Source: Marinobacter maroccanus (GTDB lineage: Bacteria > Pseudomonadota > Gammaproteobacteria > Pseudomonadales > Oleiphilaceae). From it: 64,000 nucleotides of DNA. Below the pieces are notes generated by a model, which did not search any database, was not told where the DNA came from, and saw only the letters and a list, made by a program, of their open reading frames with translations. Shown in pieces: positions 43,499-52,813 of the stretch (the first letter of the stretch is position 1; each line of letters opens with the position of its first letter). Location: NCBI RefSeq assembly GCF_002933275.1, contig NZ_PSSX01000016.1, forward strand, positions 1 to 64,000. The letters run 5' to 3'. Made by a program: the position numbers and the translations under genes.

Positions 43499-45231
43499 GT
43501 TTTCAGTACCATCAACTCACGCCCGAGACACCGGCAGCTACGGAGTTTCCGCCCCCTGGCACTCCGGATATCGAGATTGCCCGTTCGGTCCAGCCCCAGT
43601 CGATCCTTCTGCTGGCGCAGCAGCGTTTCGGTTTGCCGGCGGAGAGCCTGGTGCCCTTTGGCCATTACAAGGCAAAGCTGGACATGGCCTACGTGGATAC
43701 GTCCAACTCGGCACCCAGAGGCAAGTTGGTACTGGTGACGGCCATCACGCCAACCCCGGCAGGGGAAGGTAAGACCACCACCAGTGTAGGGCTGAACGAT
43801 GGCTTCAACCGGCTGGGTGTGCGCTCCTCCGTGTGTCTGCGGGAGCCGTCCCTGGGGCCCTGCTTTGGCATGAAAGGCGGGGCAGCCGGCGGAGGCCGGG
43901 CCCAGGTGATTCCGATGGAAGACATCAACCTGCATTTCAATGGTGATTTTCATGCCATTTCAACCGCCCATAATCTTCTGGCCTCACTGATCGACAACCA
44001 CATTCACTGGGGCAATGAAGCTGGCCTGGATCCGCGCTACGTCAGCTGGCGAAGGGTTCTGGACCTGACCGATCGTTCCCTGCGCAATGTGGTATCCGGG
44101 CTCGGTGGCGCTGCCCATGGCGTGCCCCGGGAAACCGGGTTCGATATCACGGTGTCATCGGAAATCATGGCCATCCTTTGCCTGGCGGATGGCCGCGTGG
44201 ACCTGAAACAGCGCCTGGGAAATATCATAGTTGGACGGCGTTCGGACATGTCGCCGGTGACCGTTCGTGACCTGGGTGTCGAGGGCTCACTCACCGTACT
44301 GCTGAAAGAAGCCCTGCAGCCAAACCTGGTGCAGAGCCTGGAGCACAATCCGGTGTTTATTCATGGTGGGCCCTTTGCCAATATTGCCCATGGCTGCAAT
44401 TCCGTTACTGCCACCCGGGCTGCGCTGGCCCTGAATGACGTGGTGGTTACCGAGGCCGGCTTCGGCGCCGACCTGGGCGCGGAAAAGTTCATTGATATCA
44501 AGTGCCGGTACACGGGGTTACGCCCGGACGCCGCCGTGGTGGTCTGCACCATCCGGGCCCTAAAAATGCAGGGCGGTATTCCCCGCAGCCAGCTGGGGAT
44601 TTCCGACCTGGCGGCGCTGCGACAAGGGGCCGCCAACCTTGAGCGGCATATCCGCAATCTGCAGCAGTTTGGCCTGACCCCGGTGGTGTGTATCAACCGT
44701 TTCCCGGATGACACCGAGGAGGAGATGGCGCTGGTCCAGTCCATTAGCCAGGAGTTGGGCGTGCGGGCAGTGCCCGCAGATCACTGGGCAACCGGTGGTG
44801 AAGGCGCCACTGAGCTGGCCCAGGCTGTGCTCGACCAGATGGACGAGGGCAGGCCCGAGGTGAAGTTTCTTTACGAGGACAGCCTGCCCCTGGCGGACAA
44901 GATTCGCGCCATCGCCACCCGTATCTACCATGCCGGAAGCGTGGAGTTCACAACTGTCGCCAAACGACAGCTGGAAGAATACGAAAGCCTGGGCTTTGGC
45001 CACCTACCGGTGTGCATTGCCAAGACCCAGTACAGCTTCTCTGTGGATTCGTCGGTGAAAGGCGCGCCGTCCGGGCATATGTTGCCGGTGCGGGAAGTGC
45101 GCCTGGCGGCCGGAGCCGGCTTCGTGGTGGCGGTTTGTGGCGACATTATGACCATGCCAGGGCTGCCACGGCGCCCCGCGGCCCTGGACATTGCGCTGGA
45201 TGAAAATGGCCTTGTGGTGGGACTAACCTGA
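43495..45231 (+). CDS. fhs: Formate-tetrahydrofolate ligase
   Basis: This 578-residue ligase couples formate, ATP and THF to give 10-formyl-THF, and can run backwards to make ATP from 10-formyl-THF. It has the ATP loop TPTPAGEGKTTT (Lys93) and the family blocks LREPSLGPCFGMKGGAAGGG, FNGDFHAIS and FGADLGAEKFIDIKC. Its ATG overlaps the stop of the MetF-like gene. It completes the C1 module except for FolD, which must come from elsewhere in the genome. It overlaps the convergent regulator gene by 9 bases. Confidence 0.95.
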   Translation: MSFQYHQLTPETPAATEFPPPGTPDIEIARSVQPQSILLLAQQRFGLPAESLVPFGHYKAKLDMAYVDTSNSAPRGKLVLVTAITPTPAGEGKTTTSVGLNDGFNRLGVRSSVCLREPSLGPCFGMKGGAAGGGRAQVIPMEDINLHFNGDFHAISTAHNLLASLIDNHIHWGNEAGLDPRYVSWRRVLDLTDRSLRNVVSGLGGAAHGVPRETGFDITVSSEIMAILCLADGRVDLKQRLGNIIVGRRSDMSPVTVRDLGVEGSLTVLLKEALQPNLVQSLEHNPVFIHGGPFANIAHGCNSVTATRAALALNDVVVTEAGFGADLGAEKFIDIKCRYTGLRPDAAVVVCTIRALKMQGGIPRSQLGISDLAALRQGAANLERHIRNLQQFGLTPVVCINRFPDDTEEEMALVQSISQELGVRAVPADHWATGGEGATELAQAVLDQMDEGRPEVKFLYEDSLPLADKIRAIATRIYHAGSVEFTTVAKRQLEEYESLGFGHLPVCIAKTQYSFSVDSSVKGAPSGHMLPVREVRLAAGAGFVVAVCGDIMTMPGLPRRPAALDIALDENGLVVGLT

Positions 45232-46347
45232 GGCTGTGTGCTCGGGGGAATCCTCAAAGGTTCCGTAAGTGGGCTCGGTCCGGGCCCGCTTCAGGGCCTG
45301 CAGGGATGAAGACGGCAAACTGGCCATGGTGTCGGTCAGGAGGCCATCGGCCCTGGCCGGAGTAAACACTTCCATTCGTTCATACTTGGGTGCGCGCCCC
45401 ATGGTTTTGCGATAACAACGGCTGAAATGGGTGGCGGAGACGAAACCGCACATGGAGGCAATTTCCACGATGGAACAGGAAGTCTGCTTGAGCAGACGGC
45501 GCGCCCGGTTCAGCCGCACTCTCAGGTAATAGCGCGACGGCGTGCACCCCATGTGCTTCAGGAACAGCCGCTCCAGTTGCCGGCGCGATATGCCTGCCAG
45601 GGTGGCCAGTTCCTGCAGCTCGATCGGCTCTTCGATATTGGACTCCATCAGCTGGGCCGCCTCCGCCAGCTTGGGTTGCGCGCGGGCCAGGCCCGGATGC
45701 ATGGGCATGGGCTGTTGCTCACTTTCTTCCCGGACCCGGTCGCAGACAAACATGTGGGAGATGGCATTGCTGAGTTCCTGGCCATGCCGCCGGGCCAGGA
45801 AGCTGAGCATCATGTGCATTGGCACTGTGCCACCGGTGCAGGTCATGCGTTCACGCTCGACCGTAAACAGGCGGTTGTTGGTCTGAACCCGGGGAAAGTC
45901 CTCCTGCATGGCTTCCAGGCATTCCCAGTGGGCACTGCAGGCGTAGCCGTCGAGCAGGCCGGCACTGGCCAGCACATAGGGGCCGGTACAGACAGCTCCC
46001 AGCAGGACATGCCGCCGGGCCATCTGTTTCAGCCACTGGACTTCTCTGCGGGAGAAACTGCGGGTGACGTCAATTCCGGCAACCACGATGACCAGATCAA
46101 AGCTGTGCGCTTCCTGAATGGAGGCATCCGGCACCATGGTGATACCGTCACTGGCACGGGCGTAACCGCCCTCGGCGGTGAGCAGTTGCCAGGAATAGAG
46201 TTCGGTGCCCGCCAACTGGTTGGCCACCCGCAGGGGTTCAACCGCCGTGGCGAGGGCAATCAGGGTAAAGTTGTCGATCAGCAGGAAGCCGACCCGATAG
46301 GGCTGCCGAATCGGCCTGTCTGTTTGCGAACCGGTATCAGTGGTCAT
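45223..46347 (-). CDS. AraC-family regulator with GATase-1-like domain, GbdR-like
   Basis: This 374-residue regulator has an N-terminal DJ-1/GATase-1-like domain (GFLLIDNFTLIALATAVEPLRVANQL; GAVCTGPYVLASAGLLDGYACSAHWE) and a C-terminal AraC helix-turn-helix (LQELATLAGISRRQLERLFLKH, then VEIASMCGFVSATHFSRCY). The order and motifs closely resemble Pseudomonas GbdR, the activator of glycine betaine and dimethylglycine catabolism. It lies beside the C1 operon and the FAD/GcvT enzyme gene, which suggests it controls them in response to a methylated substrate. ATG 46347 has AGGGGG upstream. Confidence 0.9.
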   Translation of the reverse strand: MTTDTGSQTDRPIRQPYRVGFLLIDNFTLIALATAVEPLRVANQLAGTELYSWQLLTAEGGYARASDGITMVPDASIQEAHSFDLVIVVAGIDVTRSFSRREVQWLKQMARRHVLLGAVCTGPYVLASAGLLDGYACSAHWECLEAMQEDFPRVQTNNRLFTVERERMTCTGGTVPMHMMLSFLARRHGQELSNAISHMFVCDRVREESEQQPMPMHPGLARAQPKLAEAAQLMESNIEEPIELQELATLAGISRRQLERLFLKHMGCTPSRYYLRVRLNRARRLLKQTSCSIVEIASMCGFVSATHFSRCYRKTMGRAPKYERMEVFTPARADGLLTDTMASLPSSSLQALKRARTEPTYGTFEDSPEHTASG

Positions 46348-46460
46348 AAACACCCCCTTGGCCCTGCCTGGGCCAGTCGCAACGGCCAGCCACGGGATTG
46401 CCTGTGCCGACCATCACTACCTGAACACTAGCTGTTGCCCCTAAATCGTGCAATAAGTGA

Positions 46461-49031
46461 TCAGGATTTGACCCGCTCGTTGTCCGGATCAAACAGTGCC
46501 CGGTAACCCACCGCTTCGATTCGGATAGGGAAGTGCTCCTGGAAGTATTCCAGGGTCAGCTCACGCCCTTCCTGGGCGTACTCGGCGGGGATGTAACCCA
46601 GCAGGATAATTTTCCCCACTGAAGGCCCCCAGGCCACACTGGTGTTGTAAGAGCGGCGACTGTGGCTATCCACCAGCACTTCACCGGTTTGTGGGTCCAG
46701 AATCGGCCATTGGCCAACCGGGTAGCGCAGAATGCCGTTGGCATCCCGGTGCTCGGTCATGGTCATGGTGCACAGGTAGGCCGATTGTCGGGGCCACTCC
46801 CGCTGCTCCAAATACGCGACCTTGCCGTGAAAATCGGCTTCCTTGACCTTGGGCCGTTGCAAACCGGCTTCGTAGAGATTGTATTCCGTTTCCAGGTCCA
46901 CGTTCTGCAGTCGCAGGCTCTTCTCCAGGCGACGGGTATTGGCGTAGGTTTCAATGCCCACCGGCGTAACGCCCGCATCGTAGAGCAGATCCCAGATTCT
47001 CAGGCCATAGCTGAAGGGGAAATAGAGCTCCCAGCCCTGCTCGCCCACGTAGGAAATCCGGAAGGCCCAGACCGGGACCCCTCGAATGTTCAGTTCCCGG
47101 GCGGTGGCAAACGGGAAATTGTCCGCGGACAACTGGTCCGGGTCGGTAACGAACTGGGCCAATGTCTCCCGGGCCTTTGGCCCCCAGAGGCCGAGGGTCG
47201 CCAGTTCGTCGGTGCGATCACGCATCTGGATGCTGTCCAGCCCCTTCTCCCGGGCCATACGGGTGATCCAGCAATAGTCCCGATGGCCGGTGTCGCCGCC
47301 GCAGACGACCCGATAGTCTTGCGCACCCCGCCGAATGATGGTCAGGTCGGAACGCACGCCCCCGCGCTCGTCGAGGAAATGGGTGTAGACACCTTTGCCG
47401 TTGGGGGTGGTACCGCCGACTTTGGCAACCGACAGGTATTCCAAAAGCGCTTCCGCGTCGGCGCCGGAAATATCGAAGATGGCGAAATGGGAGAGATTGA
47501 TCATGCCCACAGATTCGCTCATCTCAAGCTGTTCGGCGTTGGATACCTCCCAGAAGTGTCGAGCGTCCCATTCGTGTTCCCGCACCGGGATCCGGTCGCG
47601 ATATTTCGCCAGCAGGGTGGACTCGTTGGCTGCATAACCGTGAGCACGCTCCCAGCCCGCGGCCTCCATGAAGTAAGCACCCAGACCCACTTCCCGCAGG
47701 TAGAAAGGGCTGGTTCGCATCTTGCGACCGGTCAGGTAAGGTTCACGGGGATGAACCGCCGGGGTGTAGATTTTTTTGGCCGTCTCGTAGCAGCGGTTAT
47801 ACACGAAGTCCGGGGTTTTCTGCAGCGGGTAGTGGCGCGCGATATCGACACTGTGGGGATCCATCTGTGGGGAGCCGTGGGTCATCCAGTCCGCCAGTAC
47901 CTTGCCCGCACCCGGGCCATCCTTCACCCAGACTGCCTCGCAAAACCACAAATTACGGACTTCCGGCGATTCGCCCATCAGGGAACCGCCATCCGGCGTC
48001 ACGGACAGCAGGCCATTGAAGGAGTGTTTCTCTTCCCACCCCAGCTCGCCGAGGATCGGCGTCATCTCAATGGCCTTTTCGTAGGCATCCATCACCTGAT
48101 CCAGAGAAAGATCCCGCATTGAGGGGGACATCCGCGCATCACCGGGCTCCGCAATGGCGCCGGGGTAGACCAGCCGTGGGTTCTCCGCTTCGTAATAGCC
48201 CCATTCGATACGGCCGCCTTCGGTGGTGGTTGGGTCGCCGGTGTCCCGCACATAGGCAGAATTACCCTGGTCGCGGAACAGTGGATAGACGATCTGCTTG
48301 CCGGTGCCATTGAGCTCTTCGTAGGGGCCGAAAAACAGCAACGGATGCTCCAGTGGCATCAGTGGCAGGGTCGCGTTCGCGGTGTTGGCCATCAGGGGCC
48401 CCCAGATGCCCATGGAGAGAACGACGTATTCGGTCTCAATGTAGCCCTTGTGGGTTTCCACGCCACGTACCTGGCCGTCCTGGACATCAATGCGGATGGC
48501 CGGCGTATAGGCAAAGGCCTGCAGTTTGCCGGTGGCCACGGCTTCTTCCACCAGGTCGCCGGCAACACTCTGGGAGCGGGGCACCACCAAGCCGGCATCC
48601 GGGTCCCACATGGCGCCCTGGATCTGACTTTCGTCCAGTAATGGAAACAACTCCTTTGCCTGTTTGGGCGAAATCATGCTGACATTGGTGCCGAACGCTT
48701 TTCCGGAACCCACCTTGCGGCGAAGCTCGTCCATCCGCTCGTCGTCGTCAGACCGGGCCACTTCCATGCCGCCGCATTTCACATAATTGCCGCGCTTTTC
48801 ATAGAACGCCTGGCTGTATTTGGTGGTGTATATGTTCAGCTTGTCGTGGGAGGTGGTGAAGCAGAAATCCGATGCGTGGGAAGTTGAACCGATATCTGAG
48901 GGAATCGCGGATTTTTCCAGACCCACGATGTCATCCCAGCCTTGTTCGATCAGGTGGTGCGCTACCGACGAGCCAACGATACCGCCCTGGCCAATGATGA
49001 CGACTTTTGCCCGTTTCGGTAGTTGTGCCAT
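46461..49031 (-). CDS. FAD oxidoreductase-GcvT fusion, dimethylglycine/sarcosine dehydrogenase-like
   Basis: This 856-residue two-part enzyme starts with an FAD DAO-type domain (VVIIGQGGIVGSSVAHHLI; GSTSHASDF with His52, a candidate site for covalent FAD) and a substrate-binding part to about residue 430. The second half is GcvT-like, with a segment IRGVPVWAFRISYVGEQGWELY and a THF-binding type core. Known members oxidatively remove N-methyl groups, passing the C1 unit to THF as methylene-THF. Whether it uses dimethylglycine, sarcosine or another N-methyl amine is not clear. It starts at ATG 49031 with GAGAGG upstream. Confidence 0.87.
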   Translation of the reverse strand: MAQLPKRAKVVIIGQGGIVGSSVAHHLIEQGWDDIVGLEKSAIPSDIGSTSHASDFCFTTSHDKLNIYTTKYSQAFYEKRGNYVKCGGMEVARSDDDERMDELRRKVGSGKAFGTNVSMISPKQAKELFPLLDESQIQGAMWDPDAGLVVPRSQSVAGDLVEEAVATGKLQAFAYTPAIRIDVQDGQVRGVETHKGYIETEYVVLSMGIWGPLMANTANATLPLMPLEHPLLFFGPYEELNGTGKQIVYPLFRDQGNSAYVRDTGDPTTTEGGRIEWGYYEAENPRLVYPGAIAEPGDARMSPSMRDLSLDQVMDAYEKAIEMTPILGELGWEEKHSFNGLLSVTPDGGSLMGESPEVRNLWFCEAVWVKDGPGAGKVLADWMTHGSPQMDPHSVDIARHYPLQKTPDFVYNRCYETAKKIYTPAVHPREPYLTGRKMRTSPFYLREVGLGAYFMEAAGWERAHGYAANESTLLAKYRDRIPVREHEWDARHFWEVSNAEQLEMSESVGMINLSHFAIFDISGADAEALLEYLSVAKVGGTTPNGKGVYTHFLDERGGVRSDLTIIRRGAQDYRVVCGGDTGHRDYCWITRMAREKGLDSIQMRDRTDELATLGLWGPKARETLAQFVTDPDQLSADNFPFATARELNIRGVPVWAFRISYVGEQGWELYFPFSYGLRIWDLLYDAGVTPVGIETYANTRRLEKSLRLQNVDLETEYNLYEAGLQRPKVKEADFHGKVAYLEQREWPRQSAYLCTMTMTEHRDANGILRYPVGQWPILDPQTGEVLVDSHSRRSYNTSVAWGPSVGKIILLGYIPAEYAQEGRELTLEYFQEHFPIRIEAVGYRALFDPDNERVKS

Positions 49032-49182
49032 TTTGGATCCTCTCTACCTGCATTGAATGCCACCGCGCTGCCGCATTTCGGGCAGGGCCTTTAATCAATG
49101 TGGCTCTAATTGCTGATGGCAGGTAAATCCAATACGACATCGAGCCGTCTAAAAGCGGCAGAGACCCGGCCCGTCGAATGGT

Positions 49183-49198
49183 GAAAATTCTGATTTTC
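49183..49198. promoter_or_regulatory. Inverted repeat GAAAAT-TCTG-ATTTTC in divergent promoter region
   Basis: The 281-base gap between the FAD/GcvT gene (minus) and the GGDEF gene (plus) holds a perfect 6-bp inverted repeat at 49183-49188 and 49193-49198. It is a weak candidate regulator site. No GbdR box could be confirmed by eye. The rest of the gap shows no gene. Confidence 0.3.
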
Positions 49199-49312
49199 GA
49201 GTGAGGCCCGCGCCAAAATCGTAATGGTGGTACCTCTTTTGATTCGCTTATTTACTGGTGGTCAGGGCGAGAATTTGTTTAGATTCGGCATGTACAGGGA
49301 ATTAAGTGCGCT

Positions 49313-50404
49313 ATGAGCTCTTTTATGCCGATCCCGTCGGTTGAATCAAATACCGTATCCCCCCGCGACATGCTTATGCTGCGATTCTCCATCGTGGTTG
49401 GCGGCATTCTGATCTCTTTGTTCATGATTGGTGACCTTCAGTTGATTCCGCCCGAACTGGCGGGCTCTTACATCACCAGCAGGGCTCTCATCCAGCTTCC
49501 GATTCTTGCCGGCTTGCTTGCTTTCACCTTCGCGCCGCAATTTCTCCGTTTCGCACAAACGGCCTTCCTGGCGACTGTTCTCAGCATCACCTACGCCAAT
49601 TACTACCTCATTCATGTGGCCTGGGAGCATGCGGCATTCAGTTTTCCCTATGAGGGCACGCTGCTGTACGCCTTCTTCGGTTTCTTTGTTTTCGGAATGA
49701 AATTCTATTACGCGTTAACCGCGATGCTGATCAGTTCCCTCGGCTTTGTCGGTTTGATGCTGCTGGATTCGGTCTACGGCGAGCGAACCTGGATGAACGC
49801 CGGGTTCGTGGTTGGCTCACTGTTTGTCGGTGTGATTGGCAGGCACAGGATTGATCGATTGCTGGGTCAGCTCGAGGATGCCAATGAGCAGTTGGTTGAC
49901 CTGAGTACCCTGGATGGTCTTACGGAGTTACTTAACCGGCGTGCTCTGATGAGTGAATCGGAGCGCTTGTTTGCCTTGCAGCGGCGTTCCAACCAGCGGC
50001 TCGCCGTATTCATGATGGATCTGGATCATTTCAAGCAGTTCAACGATCGCTATGGCCACCAGGAGGGGGATTGGGCTATTCGTCTGCATGCGGACATCAT
50101 GAGGCAGGTATTCAAGCGGCAGACAGATATCCTAGGACGCTATGGTGGCGAGGAGTTCATGGCTGTGATTGAGGGCGAGCATGCCGACCGGTTTGAGCTG
50201 CTTGCTTCTGAGGTTCTGAAGCAATGGCAGGAGAGTGCTGTGCCAAACGAGGATAGCCCTGATAGCAAGGTGCTCAGCTGTTCCATCGGAATCTGTCAGG
50301 GACTGGCCAACGAGTTCGATTCCATTGACGACATGATCCGAAGGGCCGACGAAGCTCTGTATTGCGCGAAAAAACAGGGCCGCGCCCGTTACGTAATGGC
50401 TTAG
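49313..50404 (+). CDS. GGDEF-domain diguanylate cyclase, membrane-bound
   Basis: This 363-residue protein has five or six N-terminal helices (about residues 20-175) followed by a GGDEF domain. The catalytic motif is GGEEF (about 278-282). An RxxD inhibitory site (RQTD) lies the usual five residues before it, so product inhibition is expected. It should make c-di-GMP from GTP. No EAL domain is present. The sensory signal received by the membrane part is unknown. It is divergent from the FAD/GcvT gene. Confidence 0.92.
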   Translation: MSSFMPIPSVESNTVSPRDMLMLRFSIVVGGILISLFMIGDLQLIPPELAGSYITSRALIQLPILAGLLAFTFAPQFLRFAQTAFLATVLSITYANYYLIHVAWEHAAFSFPYEGTLLYAFFGFFVFGMKFYYALTAMLISSLGFVGLMLLDSVYGERTWMNAGFVVGSLFVGVIGRHRIDRLLGQLEDANEQLVDLSTLDGLTELLNRRALMSESERLFALQRRSNQRLAVFMMDLDHFKQFNDRYGHQEGDWAIRLHADIMRQVFKRQTDILGRYGGEEFMAVIEGEHADRFELLASEVLKQWQESAVPNEDSPDSKVLSCSIGICQGLANEFDSIDDMIRRADEALYCAKKQGRARYVMA

Positions 50405-50456
50405 GATTCCGGCAATTTTTCGAACAGTCGGGCAAGTCCCGATTTGGAGGTTTGCT

Positions 50457-50849
50457 ATGACTCCTCAGTGGTACCTGATATTCGCTGATGCACTCCTGGT
50501 CCTGCACACGATGCTGGTCATTTTCGTCATTCTGGGGCTGGTGGCGACCTTTGCTGGCTATTTCCTGAATTGGCGTTGGGTGCGCAATTTCTGGTTCCGC
50601 CTGAGCCACCTGGCGGTTATTGCTGTTGTGGTTCTGCAATCCTGGCTGGGCGTGTTATGCCCGCTTACGAGCTGGGAAATGGCGCTTCGGGCCAAGGCCG
50701 GGGAGGCGGGCTATGAGGGATCGTTCATCCAGTACTGGCTGCAGTCCCTCCTCTACTACAGTGCTCCGGACTGGGTGTTTATTCTGGCTTACACGATGTT
50801 CGGCGCGCTGGTCCTGGCCAGCTGGTTTCTGGTCAGGCCCCAGCGGTGA
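50457..50849 (+). CDS. DUF2784 membrane protein
   Basis: This 130-residue protein has about four helices, including ADALLVLHTMLVIFVILGLVAT and FWFRLSHLAVIAVVVLQSWLGV. The LVLHxxxVxFVxxGL and P-L-T-x-W-E blocks are features I recall for DUF2784, a short membrane family of unknown function. A GGAGG ribosome site is seen at its start. It lies 52 bases after the cyclase gene and may be co-transcribed. Confidence 0.85.
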   Translation: MTPQWYLIFADALLVLHTMLVIFVILGLVATFAGYFLNWRWVRNFWFRLSHLAVIAVVVLQSWLGVLCPLTSWEMALRAKAGEAGYEGSFIQYWLQSLLYYSAPDWVFILAYTMFGALVLASWFLVRPQR

Positions 50850-50862
50850 AAAACCGGCAGGA

Positions 50863-51066
50863 TTATTTCTTGAAAAATGTCAGGAAAGCGCCGGCTGCAG
50901 CCGCGGCCGCCCCGCCGATCAGATACCACATGGTGTCGTCGGTAAATCGGCCTGTGACCGTCTCGGTAAGCTGGTTTCCCAGGGACTGTGTTGATTGGTA
51001 GCCGAAGTAGAGCAGCCCAATGCCAATGACCAATAAAACAATGCCGACCAGTTTGGAACTTCCCAT
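50863..51066 (-). CDS. DUF3185-type small membrane protein
   Basis: This 67-residue protein has an N-terminal helix (KLVGIVLLVIGIGLLYFGYQST), a polar middle (QLTETVTGRFTDDTMWY) and a second helix (LIGGAAAAAAGAFLTFF). The pattern fits DUF3185, which is widespread in proteobacteria and uncharacterised. ATG 51066 has AAGGAG upstream. It is convergent with the DUF2784 gene. Confidence 0.85.
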   Translation of the reverse strand: MGSSKLVGIVLLVIGIGLLYFGYQSTQSLGNQLTETVTGRFTDDTMWYLIGGAAAAAAGAFLTFFKK

Positions 51067-51175
51067 TGAATTCTCCTTTTGAATGGCGCTGACCTGCAGC
51101 TTGCCACCCGTCCCTGGTTTTTTCCAACAGCTCTTTCCATTAGTCGACATTTCTCTTGTGACAGTTGCCTTGGCA

Positions 51176-51802
51176 TTACTTTGGTTTCTTGGCAATCAGG
51201 AAGTAAACGTCTTTTGAGTTTTCCGGTACCCAGCGATAATCGATCTGGAATCCGGCATTTTCCAGATGCATTTCCAACTGACGACGCGATACGAATTTTA
51301 CATAGGGTGCAAATCGCAGTAGCCGGGCCAGGCAGGCTACTGGCTTGAGATATGGACGCGTGTCCTGCAGGCAGGCGGTATTGCTAACGAACACACCGCC
51401 GGGTTTGAGCATGCTGAAAACCTGGCCTATGGCACGCTCTGGGTCTCGAAGCAGGTGCAGAATGTTTAACCCCAGAATCGCGTCGAACGCTTGCTGCCGA
51501 TGTTGCATGTCCTCAAGCGTGGCAACGACGAAAAGAAGATTGTTTAGACCATTTCCTGCCATTCTCTCCCGGGCAATGTCGATCATTCGGGAAGAGGCGT
51601 CGGTTGCAAGGTAGCTGCGGACTTTGGGGGCATGGATCAAAGCTGTAGACCCGGTGCCGCAGCCGAACTCTAGCACGTCCATTCCAGGGTGGAAGTACGT
51701 TTGGGTAAGGGCGATCTTTCTCAGATAGGCGTTCCGGTCTGCAATAGGGCGCCGGGCGTATCGGGCAGCGCTGCGGTTCCAGAAATTGACAGATGAGTTC
51801 AT
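51176..51802 (-). CDS. Class I SAM-dependent methyltransferase
   Basis: This 208-residue cytosolic enzyme has motif I VLEFGCGTGSTAL (about residues 50-62), an acidic residue at the end of the next strand (ATDASSRMIDIAR), and a LLRDPERAIGQVFSMLKPGGVFVSNTA segment. It fits the UbiE/methyltransferase-11 group. ATG 51802 has AAGGAGAG upstream. It is divergent from the LysR gene at 51908. The substrate is unknown. Confidence 0.88.
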   Translation of the reverse strand: MNSSVNFWNRSAARYARRPIADRNAYLRKIALTQTYFHPGMDVLEFGCGTGSTALIHAPKVRSYLATDASSRMIDIARERMAGNGLNNLLFVVATLEDMQHRQQAFDAILGLNILHLLRDPERAIGQVFSMLKPGGVFVSNTACLQDTRPYLKPVACLARLLRFAPYVKFVSRRQLEMHLENAGFQIDYRWVPENSKDVYFLIAKKPK

Positions 51803-51907
51803 GAACTCTCCTTTCCAGCCTGGCGGCATAAATTCAGTGAACCTATTCTATCTGTGCAAATCTGTTGGTAGTATTGCCATAACTGTATGTCTGATATGCA
51901 ATAGTGA

Positions 51908-52813
51908 ATGAATTGGCAATCTGTTAAGTTCGATTGGAACCGGGCTCGAGCCTTTCTCGTGACTGCCGAGGAAGGGTCTCTGTCTGCTGCAGCAAAAGCT
52001 CTGGGGGTATCTCAGCCAACCCTTGGCAGGCAGGTCGCTGCGTTGGAAGAAGAACTGTCCACCGCGCTTTTTGAGCGGGGTGGTCGGGGGTTGGAGCTAA
52101 CGCAGGCGGGTCTCGATTTGCTGGCCTATGTTCGAGCAATGGGGGAGGCTGCCAGCAGCCTTTCGCTTGCGGCAACCGGTCGGGCAACTTCCATTGAAGG
52201 CGAGATTGCGATTTCAGCATCGGAGATCACTGCGGCCTACATTCTGCCGCCGATTATTCAACGACTCCGACTTCAGTATCCGGGCGTACGCGTCAATCTT
52301 GTTGCCTCCAACGAAGCCAGCGATCTTCGCCGCCGCGCAGCAGATATTGCCATACGTAATTTTCGGCCTACCGAACCTGATCTGATCGCCCGCAAGGTAG
52401 GAGCATTTTTAGCGACTCACTACGCCAGGCCGGAAATCCTTGCCACGCTGCCATCGCCGTTGCCTGAGAATCTTTATGAAGGTCCGTTCATTGGCTTTCT
52501 TTCGAACAACGCGGCTTACATGGGCGCATTGGCGCAACGTGGCATCAAGCTGCAGGACGAGCATTTTGTTGCCAGGACGGACAGCCATCTGGTTCATTGG
52601 CAGATGACTCGGGCCGGTATCGGTATTGGTATGATGCCCGTTGAGTTGGGTGATGCAGAGCCTGACGTTGAGAGAGTCTTCGAGGGTAAGTTTTTCGGCG
52701 GCGATGTCTGGCTCGTCTCCCACCGGGAGCTCAGGATGAACCTGCGGGTTCGGACGGTCTTTGATTTTTTGGCGGCTGAACTTTCCACGTACTTCAGCAG
52801 ATCTGAAAGCTAG
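51908..52813 (+). CDS. LysR-family transcriptional regulator
   Basis: This 301-residue LysR protein has the winged helix WNRARAFLVTAEEGSLSAAAKALGVSQPTLGRQVAALE and a full effector-binding domain. It starts at ATG 51908. It is divergent from the methyltransferase gene (106 bases between starts), its most likely target. It converges on the MocR-type gene with a 4-base overlap. Confidence 0.88.
   Translation: MNWQSVKFDWNRARAFLVTAEEGSLSAAAKALGVSQPTLGRQVAALEEELSTALFERGGRGLELTQAGLDLLAYVRAMGEAASSLSLAATGRATSIEGEIAISASEITAAYILPPIIQRLRLQYPGVRVNLVASNEASDLRRRAADIAIRNFRPTEPDLIARKVGAFLATHYARPEILATLPSPLPENLYEGPFIGFLSNNAAYMGALAQRGIKLQDEHFVARTDSHLVHWQMTRAGIGIGMMPVELGDAEPDVERVFEGKFFGGDVWLVSHRELRMNLRVRTVFDFLAAELSTYFSRSES

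Noticed and set aside
46662..48122. A 486-codon plus-strand frame antisense to the FAD/GcvT fusion gene
   Set aside because: The opposite strand encodes a well-matched 856-residue enzyme; the antisense frame has no start signal or family pattern.
49032..49312. Search for a GbdR box in the divergent region
   Set aside because: No sequence could be matched with confidence to a GbdR site by eye; only a short inverted repeat was reported.
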